Shown piece by piece: positions 1-12,800 of a stretch of 64,000 bases of DNA. The notes under the pieces were generated by a model. It was not told the origin of the DNA, made no database searches, and saw only the letters and a list, made by a program, of their open reading frames with translations. The position numbers were made by a program, and so were the translations under genes. The DNA comes from Eleginops maclovinus (taxonomy: Eukaryota; Chordata; Actinopteri; Perciformes; Eleginopidae). The stretch is from assembly GCF_036324505.1 (NCBI RefSeq), contig NC_086354.1, forward strand, positions 4,880,217 through 4,944,216, in the 5' to 3' direction. Each line of letters opens with the position of its first letter. Position 1 is the first letter of the stretch.

Positions 1-163
1 CTAATCTAATCTAACCTACAAATAGTTTATGAGTTTTTTTAATTTACAAAATCTAACCAATTTTTTTTTACATTCGCCCCCAATGCGTCCTAGTTGGTAG
101 GGATGCCCGTGCATCACGTGTTTACTTTTTATCGCTAATATGTCACATCAACTTCAGCCTCAT

Positions 164-195
164 GCTGGAATTTCCCAAGTTTGGGGAATTCCAGC
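164..195. promoter_or_regulatory. Palindromic pair of NF-kappaB-like sites upstream of ripk2
   Basis: Two kappaB-consensus decamers, GGAATTTCCC (167-176) and GGGGAATTCC (183-192), lie head to head inside a nearly perfect inverted repeat: 15-bp arms, one mismatch, 2-bp spacer. They are about 640 bp upstream of the ripk2 start codon. RIPK2 activates NF-kappaB, so feedback control is plausible, but the transcription start is not known and function is inference. An E-box CACGTG lies nearby at about 115-120. Confidence 0.5.
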
Positions 196-547
196 AGCAA
201 AAACAGACATGAGCATTTGGAGTGAAGCTCGGAGAATATGACTTTTGTTTGAAAGTGAAACCAAAGAGCGAATTTGAAGCTGTGTATGTATTAAACAACT
301 AACTCATAGGCTACTGCATCATCATATTTGGACTTGCCCTTACATGTAATTCCTCCTTTAAACGCTGTTTGTAATCAAAGGAAATTACACTAGAGCTTGA
401 AACGTGCGTACCTGAATGCATCTTCAAAAACCCGGAAGCGTGTCGTCATTACCAACAACAAACCCACCTGGCGGCGCTGAGCAACACACTGTTGTTGTTC
501 CTCTCTGACTGTGTGACAGCTAGTTAGAGGCGGTCCGGCAGCATACC

Positions 548-589
548 ATGAGTAAACCGGCAGGTGAAAGGTCCCGCACTTACTCGTAG
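548..589 (+). other. Possible upstream ORF in ripk2 leader
   Basis: A 13-codon ORF (ATG at 548, TAG at 587-589) would lie in the 5' leader if transcription starts upstream of it. A potential splice donor (CAG followed by gtgaaa) lies inside it, so it could also be exon-intron boundary sequence. It is reported only because it could dampen translation; there is no evidence that it is used. Confidence 0.2.
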
Positions 590-830
590 TCTTTGGCTGG
601 GCTTTGTTTGTTTTTTAGCGGGTGAAACATTTATCGGTGGCTCTTTTTTTCGACCGACCTCCGCTACAATAGCTTAGCTTGCTAGCAGTCATTAGCGACA
701 TTATTGCATTCGTGTGAATGGAAGAGGTCTTCCTCATTACGTTTACCATAAAGGGGCAGTTCTGCTTTCAGAGGCTGACCTAGTGGAGGATAAATCCCCA
801 GTGTCTTCCTGTAAAGGCTCACAAATTGCT

Positions 831-3800
831 ATGGAGCCGTACCCGGCTGTGGGCTGTGTGAACATCGGGAGTCTGACCAGCACCTTGCCGGTGATCCCCT
901 GCCAGAAGCTGACGGACCTGTATTACCTGAGCAGGGGGGGCTTCGGCACGGTGTTCAAGGCGCAGCACTCTGACTGGAGGACCACCGTGGCCATCAAGTG
1001 CCTGAAACTCGACAATCCCGTTGAAGAAAGGTACCCTGTGCTAATGTGACCACCACTTATAAGCTACAATGTTGTATACGGCTGTATATTTAAATATACA
1101 TGATGATACATGTTTCAGGAACTGATACTGCACATTTTCACAGAGAATTGTGCTTCATAAACATGCAATAATTAACACCTGGGTCACTGTGGACATCTGA
1201 TACAAATGCAAGCCTCATACTTGATTTAAACTGTCAGAAATATCACATATTGATGCTCTGATTTAGAACTTAAACAATCTTCTTTGACTACACTGTTTCA
1301 TAAAGTGTTTGTTGTTGTTTATGACGCGCTTGAAATGCTTGGCTTTTTTTTTCGATTGTCCAAATGAATGAACAAACTTGACCCATTTCAAAAATCCAGT
1401 TTGACACAGGTCCCCATTAAAACTTTTACATGTGATTTGGCACATCATGATGCATATCACCATATTAAAACATTCATATTCATTAAATCATTACTTCCAT
1501 ATTGCAGAGCCCTGATGAAATCAGCTTTCACATTTCAGTCCCTTGGCGTGCTTCTCATAACTGTTATATACCCACAACAAATGTCTTCACTGTTTTGGCA
1601 TGATTCTCTGTGTGAGAGTAGAGACTGAAGGTTTGTCCCTGGCTGTGTTTCAGACACAGGAACAGCCTGCTCAAGGAGGCCGAGGTGCTCCACAAAGCCA
1701 GGTTCAACTACATCATCCAGATCTTTGGCATCTGCAATGAGCCCGAGTTCTTTTGCATCGTCACCGAGTTCATGAGCAATGGCTCTCTGGACCAGTTGCT
1801 CCACGAGGTACATATAAGTCATCGAGGTGTTTCATAACACTTAAAGATGTTAATTTAGAAACTGATCCGATCTTAACATCATATGACAAGCCTTGGTCCT
1901 AAGAAAACTAATTAATTCAAAGTGGCCCTATAATGCTTTTTGGGGGTTTTCCTTTTCCTGTACTTTCTCTTGTATAGGTTTTTGTTCATGTAAATGGTCT
2001 GCTAATTCTCGAATCCCAACGTTCATAAAACACCCCTTTTAAAAAGACTGCAGCTTTCCTTGGCTGTAAGGCTTTTATAATGTATTCAGAGGAAATAATA
2101 GGTAAAATGGAGCTTAATAGAAACAAAAAGTATTAGAAAATACTCTGTATTAAAATGACACAGTCAAAAACATGCTACAGTTCTTGTTCAGGCACTTTCG
2201 GGAAAGCGGCTTCTTGTTGTTTCTTTCAAGCTCCCTTATCTTCCTCTCCATCACTTTAACAACTCATGTTTATTGTCTACAATGGCATTCATGCATGTGT
2301 GACACCCGGCCAAAGTGAAACTAGAAAGTAGTCACAGTCTTCGAAACAAGCAGGGGAAGAGAGACAGAGGGTATGACTTTATATCAGTTGCCACACTGAC
2401 ATCACATGCTCCAAAAGAATTCAGGGAAATCCCCTCTCCAGTGTGTGGTCATTGCATTAGGGAAAATTGGATTGCAAAGGTATGACATAATATCACTTTA
2501 TTAGACCATTTACTATCTTTATAATGAGACCTGTTTTAAGCGTACTATTCAATATTCTTTACCTGAACTAGGAGCTTTTCCATATTGATTTTTTAGAGGG
2601 AAAGAGCTGTTACTTTGATTAGCGTCAGCAGCTTTATTAACCTTTAATTACTGAAGAAACTGTTATTAAGTTCATTCATTAGATTTCCCAAATAACGCAT
2701 ATTTGAGACTATGCAACGAAAGTAGGAGCTGTGAGGAGATACTAGCATTTCAAAAACGCTTCTGCACTCAAGAAGCTAGCTTTTAGAGTTAGGATTAGTA
2801 TAGGACAATGTGCAGCAGGGTGGTGATAAACGAAAAAAAAAATACTTGACAGGGTGTCCCTTTTTTCTCCTTCATAACAACCTCTCAAATGTCCAAGTTG
2901 ACCATTACAATCGAGTATTAAACTAATCCCTATAATAATTTGAATCAATGTATAATGTAGTGTAAGGCTTCACAATTCACTGAACTGTTATCCAAATGGT
3001 ATAGACCGGTGCCATATATTTGATCTTATTTGATACCAATTAAAAAATTGTGCAAATATATATTTCTTGATTAATTATTGTGGTGCTGCGGAGCCTTCAA
3101 ATGGATTCTACAGATTTAATAATCAAAGAGTTCTGAGTTACATATCCTCTTTTTACTATTGTTCCAAATAAAGATATGAATAATGTTTCAAAAATGGTAA
3201 TATCCTTAAATATTGGGAAGCATAGTGCAGTATCAGTCAAAATAATAGCAAGTATACATTTTTCCCCAAATTGTGCAGTCCTATGGTAGATGCTACAGTG
3301 CCTTCTATACCTTTCATCTCTTTTAAGCACAAACACACACACACACATCCCTTTTTATAAACCCGTAAAGAAGCAAATGTACACAGCAACTTTAATTCTG
3401 CGGTATAGAGACACAGCTTTAGTGAAAATGCAACATACTTTTCTTTACCTTCTGCTTCAACACACGTGCTACTGATACTTTTATTAACATGGCCTCCCGG
3501 TGTATCGCCCCTGCCTACAGAAGGACACGTACCCGGTGCTGGGCTGGCCCTTGCAGCTTAGGATCCTGTATGAGATCGCGCTGGGCGTTAACTTCCTGCA
3601 CAACATGAACCCACCACTGTTACATCACGACCTAAAGACGCAGAACATACTGTTGGATGGGGAATTTCATGTAAAGGTATGTTCGTGGCAAGCTTACGTA
3701 CTTAACAGTAGGAACTGTATGTATAGGGGTCACTGAGGGTGGTTGTCTTACTGGCATTATCACCATGTGTACAATTATCAGATGTTCAGGGAATATCCAT

Positions 3801-6800
3801 GACCTCACAGAAACTATACAATAGAAACTATACAACAGGGCCCTATTGTAAAGTTTCTGTTGGGGAAGATTTTCTATGGTACTTTCTTTTTTGTATGTGA
3901 ATTAACAGTTCAGAAATCCTCTGTTCTAAGGTGCTGAAATGTGACGATGTTCTGCTCTACTTTGTCAATAAAGATAATAAATGGAATATCTAAGACTGCT
4001 GCTGATTAGAAATAAAAAGAACATTCAAATGGCATTTTGCCATACCAAATGTCCTCTAATCATATTTTATAAAGTGAAAACCTTAAAGAAATGTTAAACA
4101 AAATCCTGAAAGTGAATAAAATTCTTCATTAGATTAACTAAGTAGAACTTGTTATATGAATGTTACTTTTTTAAAAGACTTCCCACTAACAAATATGGAT
4201 TGATACGAAAGAGGGTTACTGCCACATGTGATTATCTTTTTGAGATCAAATTGTAGCTTTTTAATCCCAGAATTAAAAATAATAAAATCACTTTTAGTCA
4301 GATCTAAAAAAGAAATTCACACGTGACCCTAACCCTCTTCTGTAGATTGAAGGATAATATTCTGCAGATAAAAGAATAAGGTATATTTTTAGGTACATTG
4401 TGTCTAACTTATTTCAAAAGATTTTGACTTTTGGACCGTTGTGAATCAAGGAGGAACTATGAGCGGTCATTGCGCAGTCATAAGTCATAAATGAACCGGA
4501 TTGTTCCAGTAATATACAAGATCAGCTGCTGGCAAAGACAGAGATGTCATGCACACACTCACACCTACTGTGGAAAAAATAATCAGCAAATTCCTGGATA
4601 ATAAAAATAGAACAATTAATTAAACCCCCTCATTATTATTTTCTAATGACTGAAGTCTACTTCACTTGTAGAAAAAGCTGCTTTAAAAGCATGTCATGCT
4701 TAGAAACACAGTTTGGCATCTCACTATATCAAAGAGAACAGTTCTCCCACAACAAAGCCTTCGTTCCAATCAGTTGTTTATAAAACATCAAAGTAAAAAC
4801 ACACGTTGATGTTCTGCTGTTCCGTCCAGATCGCAGACTTTGGTCTTTCAAAGTGGCGCCAGCTGTCCGTCAGCAGAGGCTCCGGATCCAAGCCCACAGA
4901 GATGGTTGGTACGGTAATCTACATGCCCCCCGAGAAGTACGAGCCATCCAAGAGCCGCCGGGCCGACGTGAAACACGACGTGTACAGGTGAGACCCCGAA
5001 ACTCAGTAACTAGTCATTAGAGGGGGGTTACTTTGAAAATGTATTCCGTTACCATATCTATGTACCTGTAAAGAAATGTAATCAGTAAAGTAATCTGAAT
5101 AACAATATATAGCAGTAATGTTACGTGTAGCATACAGATAAGTACAAGATAAAGGACAATGTCAATGTTTCTTTATTAAGTGTATTATGTAAGACAACAG
5201 AACAATGTAAACTTAGAAAAGAAGGAACCAAGATATGTAGGGTCAAAAATGTGTCCTCTGCTCAGAGATTTTATTGATAATGAAAGCTGCCTTTCATGAA
5301 GCATATTCAGGAAGTAGTATATACACCAACAATAAAACACATGAGCACATACTACAGTTAGAAAAAGCAGAAATAAAATGGAATGCTTTGTTGTAGTTTA
5401 ATAAAACACACTAGTACAGAACAATAGGCGGAAACTAAATCAGCTCCCATTACAAGAAGATGCCCTTTAAAAAAAAAAGTGTAAGATTGTAATCCTGCTA
5501 GTAATCAAATCAATATTTTATTAATGTAACAGGCACCTCATTATACTTTATTTTATGTAACTGAAAGGGAAAACAGCCTGATTAAATAATCCGTTACATG
5601 TAATCCAAGCCTGTCTATAACGTGGTTTAATCTTAATGTGTATATGATGTTTTATTTGTATAATTATTGAGCAGAATTTGTGAATGGATGAACACAAGGA
5701 CGTTTTTGTGACTGGCAAGGTGTGACAATGTGCTGGCATGGTGTTGGATTGTTAGCATACCAAAACAGAACAGTGCTGAGCATTGAGCCGGGAACACATT
5801 TGTCGCCTCTGCTCATATTATTTTAATAGGTGTTATTTTAACCAATAATACCAGAAATAATCATAATCAAACAATATTATTGTCTTTTGAAGATCATTTT
5901 ATTCCACTGATATAATAATAATGTGAAAGAGTAATAATGCATGCAAAGCCTTCAACCCAACAAACTTTTTATTCCTTTTTATAGATATTCAGATATTGAA
6001 ATTAAGATGCTGGAAAAGTATATAAATAGTAAAAACAATTAAAGATAAATATAGTAAAAAGAAACAACACAAACTATAAATACACTGCCCGGCCAAAAAA
6101 AAGGCCACAAGCCTGTGGGGGCAGTGCTATGATCTGGGGTTGCTGCAGTTGGTCTGGTCTAGGTTCATCAACGTGCCCAAAGAATGAGGTCAGCTGACTA
6201 CCTGAATATACTGAAGGACCAGGTTATTCCATCAATGGATCTTTTCTTCCCTGATGGCACGGCATGTGACGTGTGACCTTTTTTTGGGCCAGGCAGTGTA
6301 GAATGGATTTTCGTACCTTTCGCAACCCTGAAAAATTGTGCTGAGTCCCAAGTCTTATAATGGATGGAAGAAACCTGCTATTTATTCTAGCAATATATTG
6401 GATACGTTATTGGTGACATTCTTATTGAAACAAAGACAGCGGGCAAAATCAATGTCAGCTAAAAGAATCGAACATGTTTAATGTAAAGGTTATCAAGGTG
6501 ATGTGTATATTTACCCTCGTATTTACAGTACATCATAAAATTCATGGGCAATTGCGGTCTAAATCACAGACAAAAAAACTCAGCCTGAAGTGCAATTAGC
6601 ATTAGCATGTTAAAGTTTGACACCAAACAGGTTGTGTGCAGTTTTTAGTTGGAAATATCTTTACAAAAAAAATCTAGATATCTTTCTAGATTTCTAAGTT
6701 TCACAACTGCTAAGGTTGTATCAGCCACTGTCAGTGACAAGCTAACAAGCTAACACAAACAAAATAAACAATGCTAGCTAGAGTTACAATCCTATGGAAG

Positions 6801-9800
6801 AGAATCAGGGCCCAAGTGAAGATTTGTTTGAGATCAGACCAAAAGTGAGTTTATTTTAAAAGTTTCAGAATTCAGACTTTAATCTCAGAACTTAAAAAAA
6901 CCAAAACCAAAGCAAAATTCCCATGTGGCCCTAATCTTCTTCCGTACTATCCTGATACATCTGCTAGCCAATTCGGTGCCCATCAGACTCTTGTAATTCA
7001 AACAAGTTTGGCTGAATATTCAGTGACGTTAGCTAGCGTGAACAGATGTGGTCAGCCAGAAGCGAGGCCTGTGATATTTATATATCTGATTATTAATTCA
7101 TCCATAATTTCTCAATAAGGGAGGAAAAGTAAAAATGCTTTCATGCTTTTCCGATGATTTTTTTCTGAGCCAATCATTTTAAACAGAGGATATTTTTACA
7201 TTCTTTGAAACGTGTATAGAGGGGAACTTTAAGTTGCACAATAGCTTTTGGTTGCTGCAACTGGTCAATCTGTCATTTTCCTTCCTGTAAGGCGCCCCTA
7301 TGGTTAGCGCTTTGTAAAGTCCCTCAGCTCTGAAGGGGAAAACCAGTCCAAAAGAATGACTTAACTTTCCCTAACTTTTTCTCTCCCTCATGTTTACATT
7401 AAAGCTATGCCATCATCATGTGGGAAGTGCTGTCCAGGCAGATTCCATTCGAAGGTAACGCATGTTTTTTAACTTGTATCAAAGTTTGAATAACCTTTAT
7501 GGTGCTAGCAGGCTAATCAAAGGTCTGTGTTTGCGTTTAGAGGTGACCAACGTCATGCAGATCATGTTCAGTGTGCTGCGTGGGATGCGTCCTGACACGG
7601 GTCCGGAGAGCCTGCCACTTAACATCCCCAACAGAGAGACCCTCATCACTCTGATGACCTGCGGCTGGACCACCAACCCCGACGAACGACCTTCCTTCCT
7701 CAGTAAGCTCACACAAATAACTGAATTTCCAGAAAAATACAAAATCTGCCCGCTCATAGGATTGCACTCAGTTGAACCAGGTTAACCTTTTGCACAGTTT
7801 TGGATGACAATCCTTTTTTATGTTGAGTAACAGACAAATCTTCCTAGTCAGTGCTAACCTTTACTCTGACTCAGCAGTGAAGTGTCAGCCTCCGGTCCCA
7901 TTATTGAAGTATCCTCTGACTGTGTTTTTTAAACAACAATGTCTTCAGCCACAGTTCATGTATACAAATTGGGTCTTTTAAAGGTAATGACTCCGGCCAT
8001 TTAGCTGCTAATTGGTATCAAAAGTTTTCTGTTTTAGGATGTTTTATGGTGATCTTCCAATAACATTCTTTTTTTGAATGTTGCATCTGAGACACAACTT
8101 AAAATAAGATGCTTTCAAGAGTCTTTGACTTAACAGGATACTTAAGATGCATCGTCTAGAAACAAGACCCTATATCTCACTGCATTGTAAATTCTTAAGT
8201 TATTAGGTCTTATATCAAGTGTAAAGACATATTCTGACTATATATTAGACAAATATCCTTAGCAAGATTGCAAGTTTTTGTAGTGCAAACTCCCTAAGAC
8301 CGTTAGTTCTAAATGTTTTGTTCACCACACAGCTTCCTTTCATCTGTTCTGGAAAGTACCCTGAACACCAAATCAGACCACAGCCCAAGAGCACTGTGCT
8401 ACAGGAGCAGTTGTACAGGTGTTCTGCATTGTTGAATAGATATCGTAGTGTGAAAAACAGTTACGATGTGTGGTTTCAGAGTGTTTGATCGAGCTGGAGC
8501 CCATGGTGAGGACGTTTGACGAAATAGATTTCCTGGAGGCCGTGTTGGAGATCAAGAGGTCAAAGGTTAGTCAGGAATCTTCTCACAGCTCGTCATGTTC
8601 TCTGGCTGTCTTATCTATCTCTTTCTCGTAAACGTGATATCTCAGGAATACCTTAACGGGAATTGTCTTTAGTTTAGGCACTTCAAGGATGAACCGAGTA
8701 GACCTGTATATCTATACAATGATAGATTGCCTATATATGTATATATTATCAGACTGTATTGCCTATATACCTACATTTTTAACTGGGAAAGCAAGACAAA
8801 ATTCCGGTATAATAAAAAATACTCCATAGACTTTTATTTGGTTTACAGGAAAGACTCATTGTCACTATTCTTTTTTATTCATACCATTTTTTTATTAAGT
8901 GTCAAATGTTCATTAAAATTAACAAAAACCTAAAGTATACTTATATATATTTATAAAAACGTTTTCTGTGACCTGGCAGATATGTTTTCACTGTAAATAC
9001 AAAGAAGTCCTTTCAAATATTAAGATTTGAATTGGTTATTACCATAAAGTATAGGTAAAGTACAACAGAGAAAGAAGAAACAAAGCAAAAAACTAGGAAA
9101 TAAAACACATGAAATAAAAACTGTTAACACTGATATATTTAAAGTGAAATTAAAGCTGATTACAAGGCAGTGTTATGCAGAGGGGACCAACATATGGTCT
9201 CTTCCAGTTGCTATCTATTTTTTATTCGCACTGAAGTTTTTCCCCTTTTTATAGTCAACTGTTCCACTGATGAACTTAATAGCCCTGGGTCTGAATTTAA
9301 AGGAGGGATATTCTCCTGTCTCAGAATACCAAGTCCATTATAAGCTTACTCTCATTGTGATGTCTTCACACAAAGAAGGGGATCTGAATCTTGAGCTGTG
9401 TGTAATTTTGGAGAGTTCACATTTTGCTGTGACTAAGACACTTCATAATTTCCCCTAAACATGTCCTTCCTCTTTTGGTTCTTGGTGTGTGTGCACATAT
9501 GAGTAAGGCCATTATAAAAGTTAAATTAATGACCAGTGTGGTAAAAAAACACGTGTTGAGTTAAAGAAACACTTACAGATCTACTCCAGTGTGTTGTGCG
9601 AAATAAAGCTGGTGTGGCAAATTAGGACATGAAGCAGTGTGTATAAAATGATGGAGTTTTTTGTATTTGAAGCAGTTATACACTGCCTGGTCAAAAAAAA
9701 GGTGTTCACCTGGATTTAAGTAAGCAAATGGGTAAGAGCCTCCCATTGGATAATTACTGCATGGGTGATTATGTTTCAGCTGGCAACAAGTTATTGAACC

Positions 9801-12800
9801 CTAACTGATGCAGTGAGTAGCTTCTCATGTGTTAAACAGTCATGTCAAAAGACATATCCTGTGGTCGTGGAAAAGATGCTAATCTGTTTCAGAAGGGTCA
9901 AATTATTGGCATGCATCAAGCAGAGAAAATATCTAAGGAGATTGCTGAAACTACTAACATGGGGTTAAGAACTGTCCAACGCATTATTAAAAACTGGAAG
10001 GACAGCGGGGGAACATCATCTTCCAGGAAGGAATGTGGTCGGAAAAAAATCTTGAATGATCACGATCGGCGATCACTTAAACGTTTGGTGAAATCAAATG
10101 GTAGAAAAACAACAGTAGAACTCACGGCTATGTTTAATACTGAAAGTAAGAGCATTTCCACACGCACAATGCGAAGGGAACTCAAGGGATTGGGACTAAA
10201 CAGCTGTGTAGCCGTAAGAAAACCACTTGTCAGTGAGGCTAATCGGAAAAAAACTGCTTAAATTTGCTAGGGAGAACAAAGATTAGACTCTGGAGCAATG
10301 GAAGAAGGTCATGTGGTCTGATGAGTCCAGATTTACCCTGTTCCAGAGTGATGGGCGCATCAGGGTAAGAAGAGAGGCTGCTGAAGTGATGCACCCATCA
10401 TGCATAGTGCCTACTGTACATGCCTGTGGGGGCAGTGCTATGATCTGGGGCTGCTGCAGTTGGTCTGGTCTAGGTTCAGCAACGTGCCCAAAGAATGAGG
10501 TCAGCTGACTACCTGAATATACTGAAGGACCAGGTTATTCCATCAATGGATTTTCCTTCTCTGATGGCACGGGCATGTTCCAAGATGACAATGCCAGGAT
10601 CCATCGGGCTCAAATTGTGAAAGAGTGGTTCAGGGAGCATGAGACATCATTTTCACACATGGATGGCCCCCACAGAGTCCAGACCTGAACCCGATTGAGA
10701 GTCTTTGGGATGTGCTGGAGAAGACTTTGCGCAGTGGTCCGAATCTCCCGTCATCAATACAAGATTTGGTGAAAAATGAATGCAAGCCAGAAATAAATGT
10801 TGTGACATTGCAGAAGCTTGTGGAAACGATGCCACAGCGAATGAATGCTGTAATCAAAGCTAAAGGTGGTCCAACGAATATTAGAGTGTGACCTTTTTTT
10901 TGGCCAGGCAGTGTATAACTTCTGACAATATTGCAAGACAAAAAGAGACATTTATTCCGGCTGAACTTAAACAAACAGGCACTTTTTCTAATAATAAATA
11001 AATAATAATAATAATAAAGCTTTATTTATATAGCACTTTTCATACAGCGTGTGCACCTCAAAGTGCTTCACAAAATGGCACACAAGTTTAAAAACAAACT
11101 GAGACAAAAAAATAAGACACAAGACTAAGTGAATCGATGCAAAATTATAAAACCCTATGAAATAAAAGTAAACATATATGTACAACAAAAATAAAAAAAG
11201 GACAATAGTAAACATTTTTTTTAAAAGAATGAAAAGACCAGCAGGAAATGTTGCTATTAAAACTGTTAAATAACTAATGTACTGTAAGTAATAATTACAA
11301 CCCTTTTTGACCTATAAAAGAAATAAAATAATATAAAAGCATAAGTAAATAATGAAGACTAAAAGACCATTTAAAGGGGTGTGTCGCCAATAAAAAATGT
11401 ACCTAAAAAGATCTGTCTTTAGCTGTTGTTTAAAAATGTCCACTGAGTTCACTTCTCTGATATTTCATAGTAGGGTGTTCCACAGTTTGGGAGTGTGACA
11501 CAAAAATAGAAATGTTTCATAAATAAAAATGGTAGCTGACTTTTTATTCTTGGAAACTTGCCAATTTCATTTAAAAGTTGTACAAAAAATAACCCTAAAA
11601 CTGGGTTTATTTTTCAATAAATCATAATGATGCTCGAAACGACATTGACTTTGTGAGTTTGGTTGACGTGAATCTGTAACAATATATATATTTTTTTATA
11701 AAATAATATTTTATTATTTTTATTAATTATTTTATATTTTTTGGGGAGTTAAATCATTTCAGAATCTTAGAAGATTTTCTCAATTTCCCCCCGCCCTAGT
11801 CCTAGTTTGTCCCTATATCTATGTGTGAAAGACCTTTCAATCGCTTTGGAATTAATAAAACAGTTTTTTAATTGTATTGCTATTAAATCCTAAAATATGT
11901 ATATAATAAAATGTAACCCTTTTTTACTTTTTAAATGATAAGAACTGGGATACACAGCCGGTGGCATTCAGTATGAGGAACTCTGAATGCAGCAAAACTT
12001 CCAGCAGAAAGTAAAGAGTCTATGATTGAACGGTGTGGCCACATGAGCAGTTCGGCATCCCACAAGCTGTGTACATCCTTCACGAGGGGCTTGGTGAAGT
12101 GTACACGTTCTTAACATCCACTTGTTCTCCGCAGATGAGGTGGGGGTCAGCTTGTTGTTCAGCTCAGCCGGTGAGTGAGAAGAGGAGTGAGGAGACGTCC
12201 CTCAACATGCTGAAGGACAGAACCAGCCCCTGGCCGGTCAGTAGCTCAAACATCTGAGGATATAGTGTGGTGCAGGAATGAGTCCTAAAACCCAGATATG
12301 AGTTAGCATTTTACTACTTCTGGTTCCCTCCTCTTGAAGTCAACATTTTTTTGAACGTTTTTATGGTTTAGAAAACCTGAAATTAGGTCTATGGTTAACA
12401 CCAGCTGGAGAGATTGTAATGTTTTGTTCTACGACATAAAATACCTCCGTAAATACCTCACTCCGTAGCATCCATGTGTCTACAAAGCATCACATCAACA
12501 TTAGCCGGCTTTAGCTTAGCGGCGGTGATGCGTCATGCGAACGTGCTGTAATTTGTTTATAGCCTGCATTTATGCTTTAAAAGTAGTGTTAATATATGGA
12601 GTTTATCCTGCAGATTGAAACCTGTAAGTACCATAAACATGTGTTTACTAAGAGCTTATTTTCTTCAATTTACCAAATTCCAAGTCTTATTGCTTTTTGT
12701 AGAGGGAGCCCTTGTACTTACAGGTCAGCCTAGAAAAATACTTCATTACTGCACCGCTTTATGTCGGTTGAAGTCTGATCAGCGATACTTGTCTGTCTTG

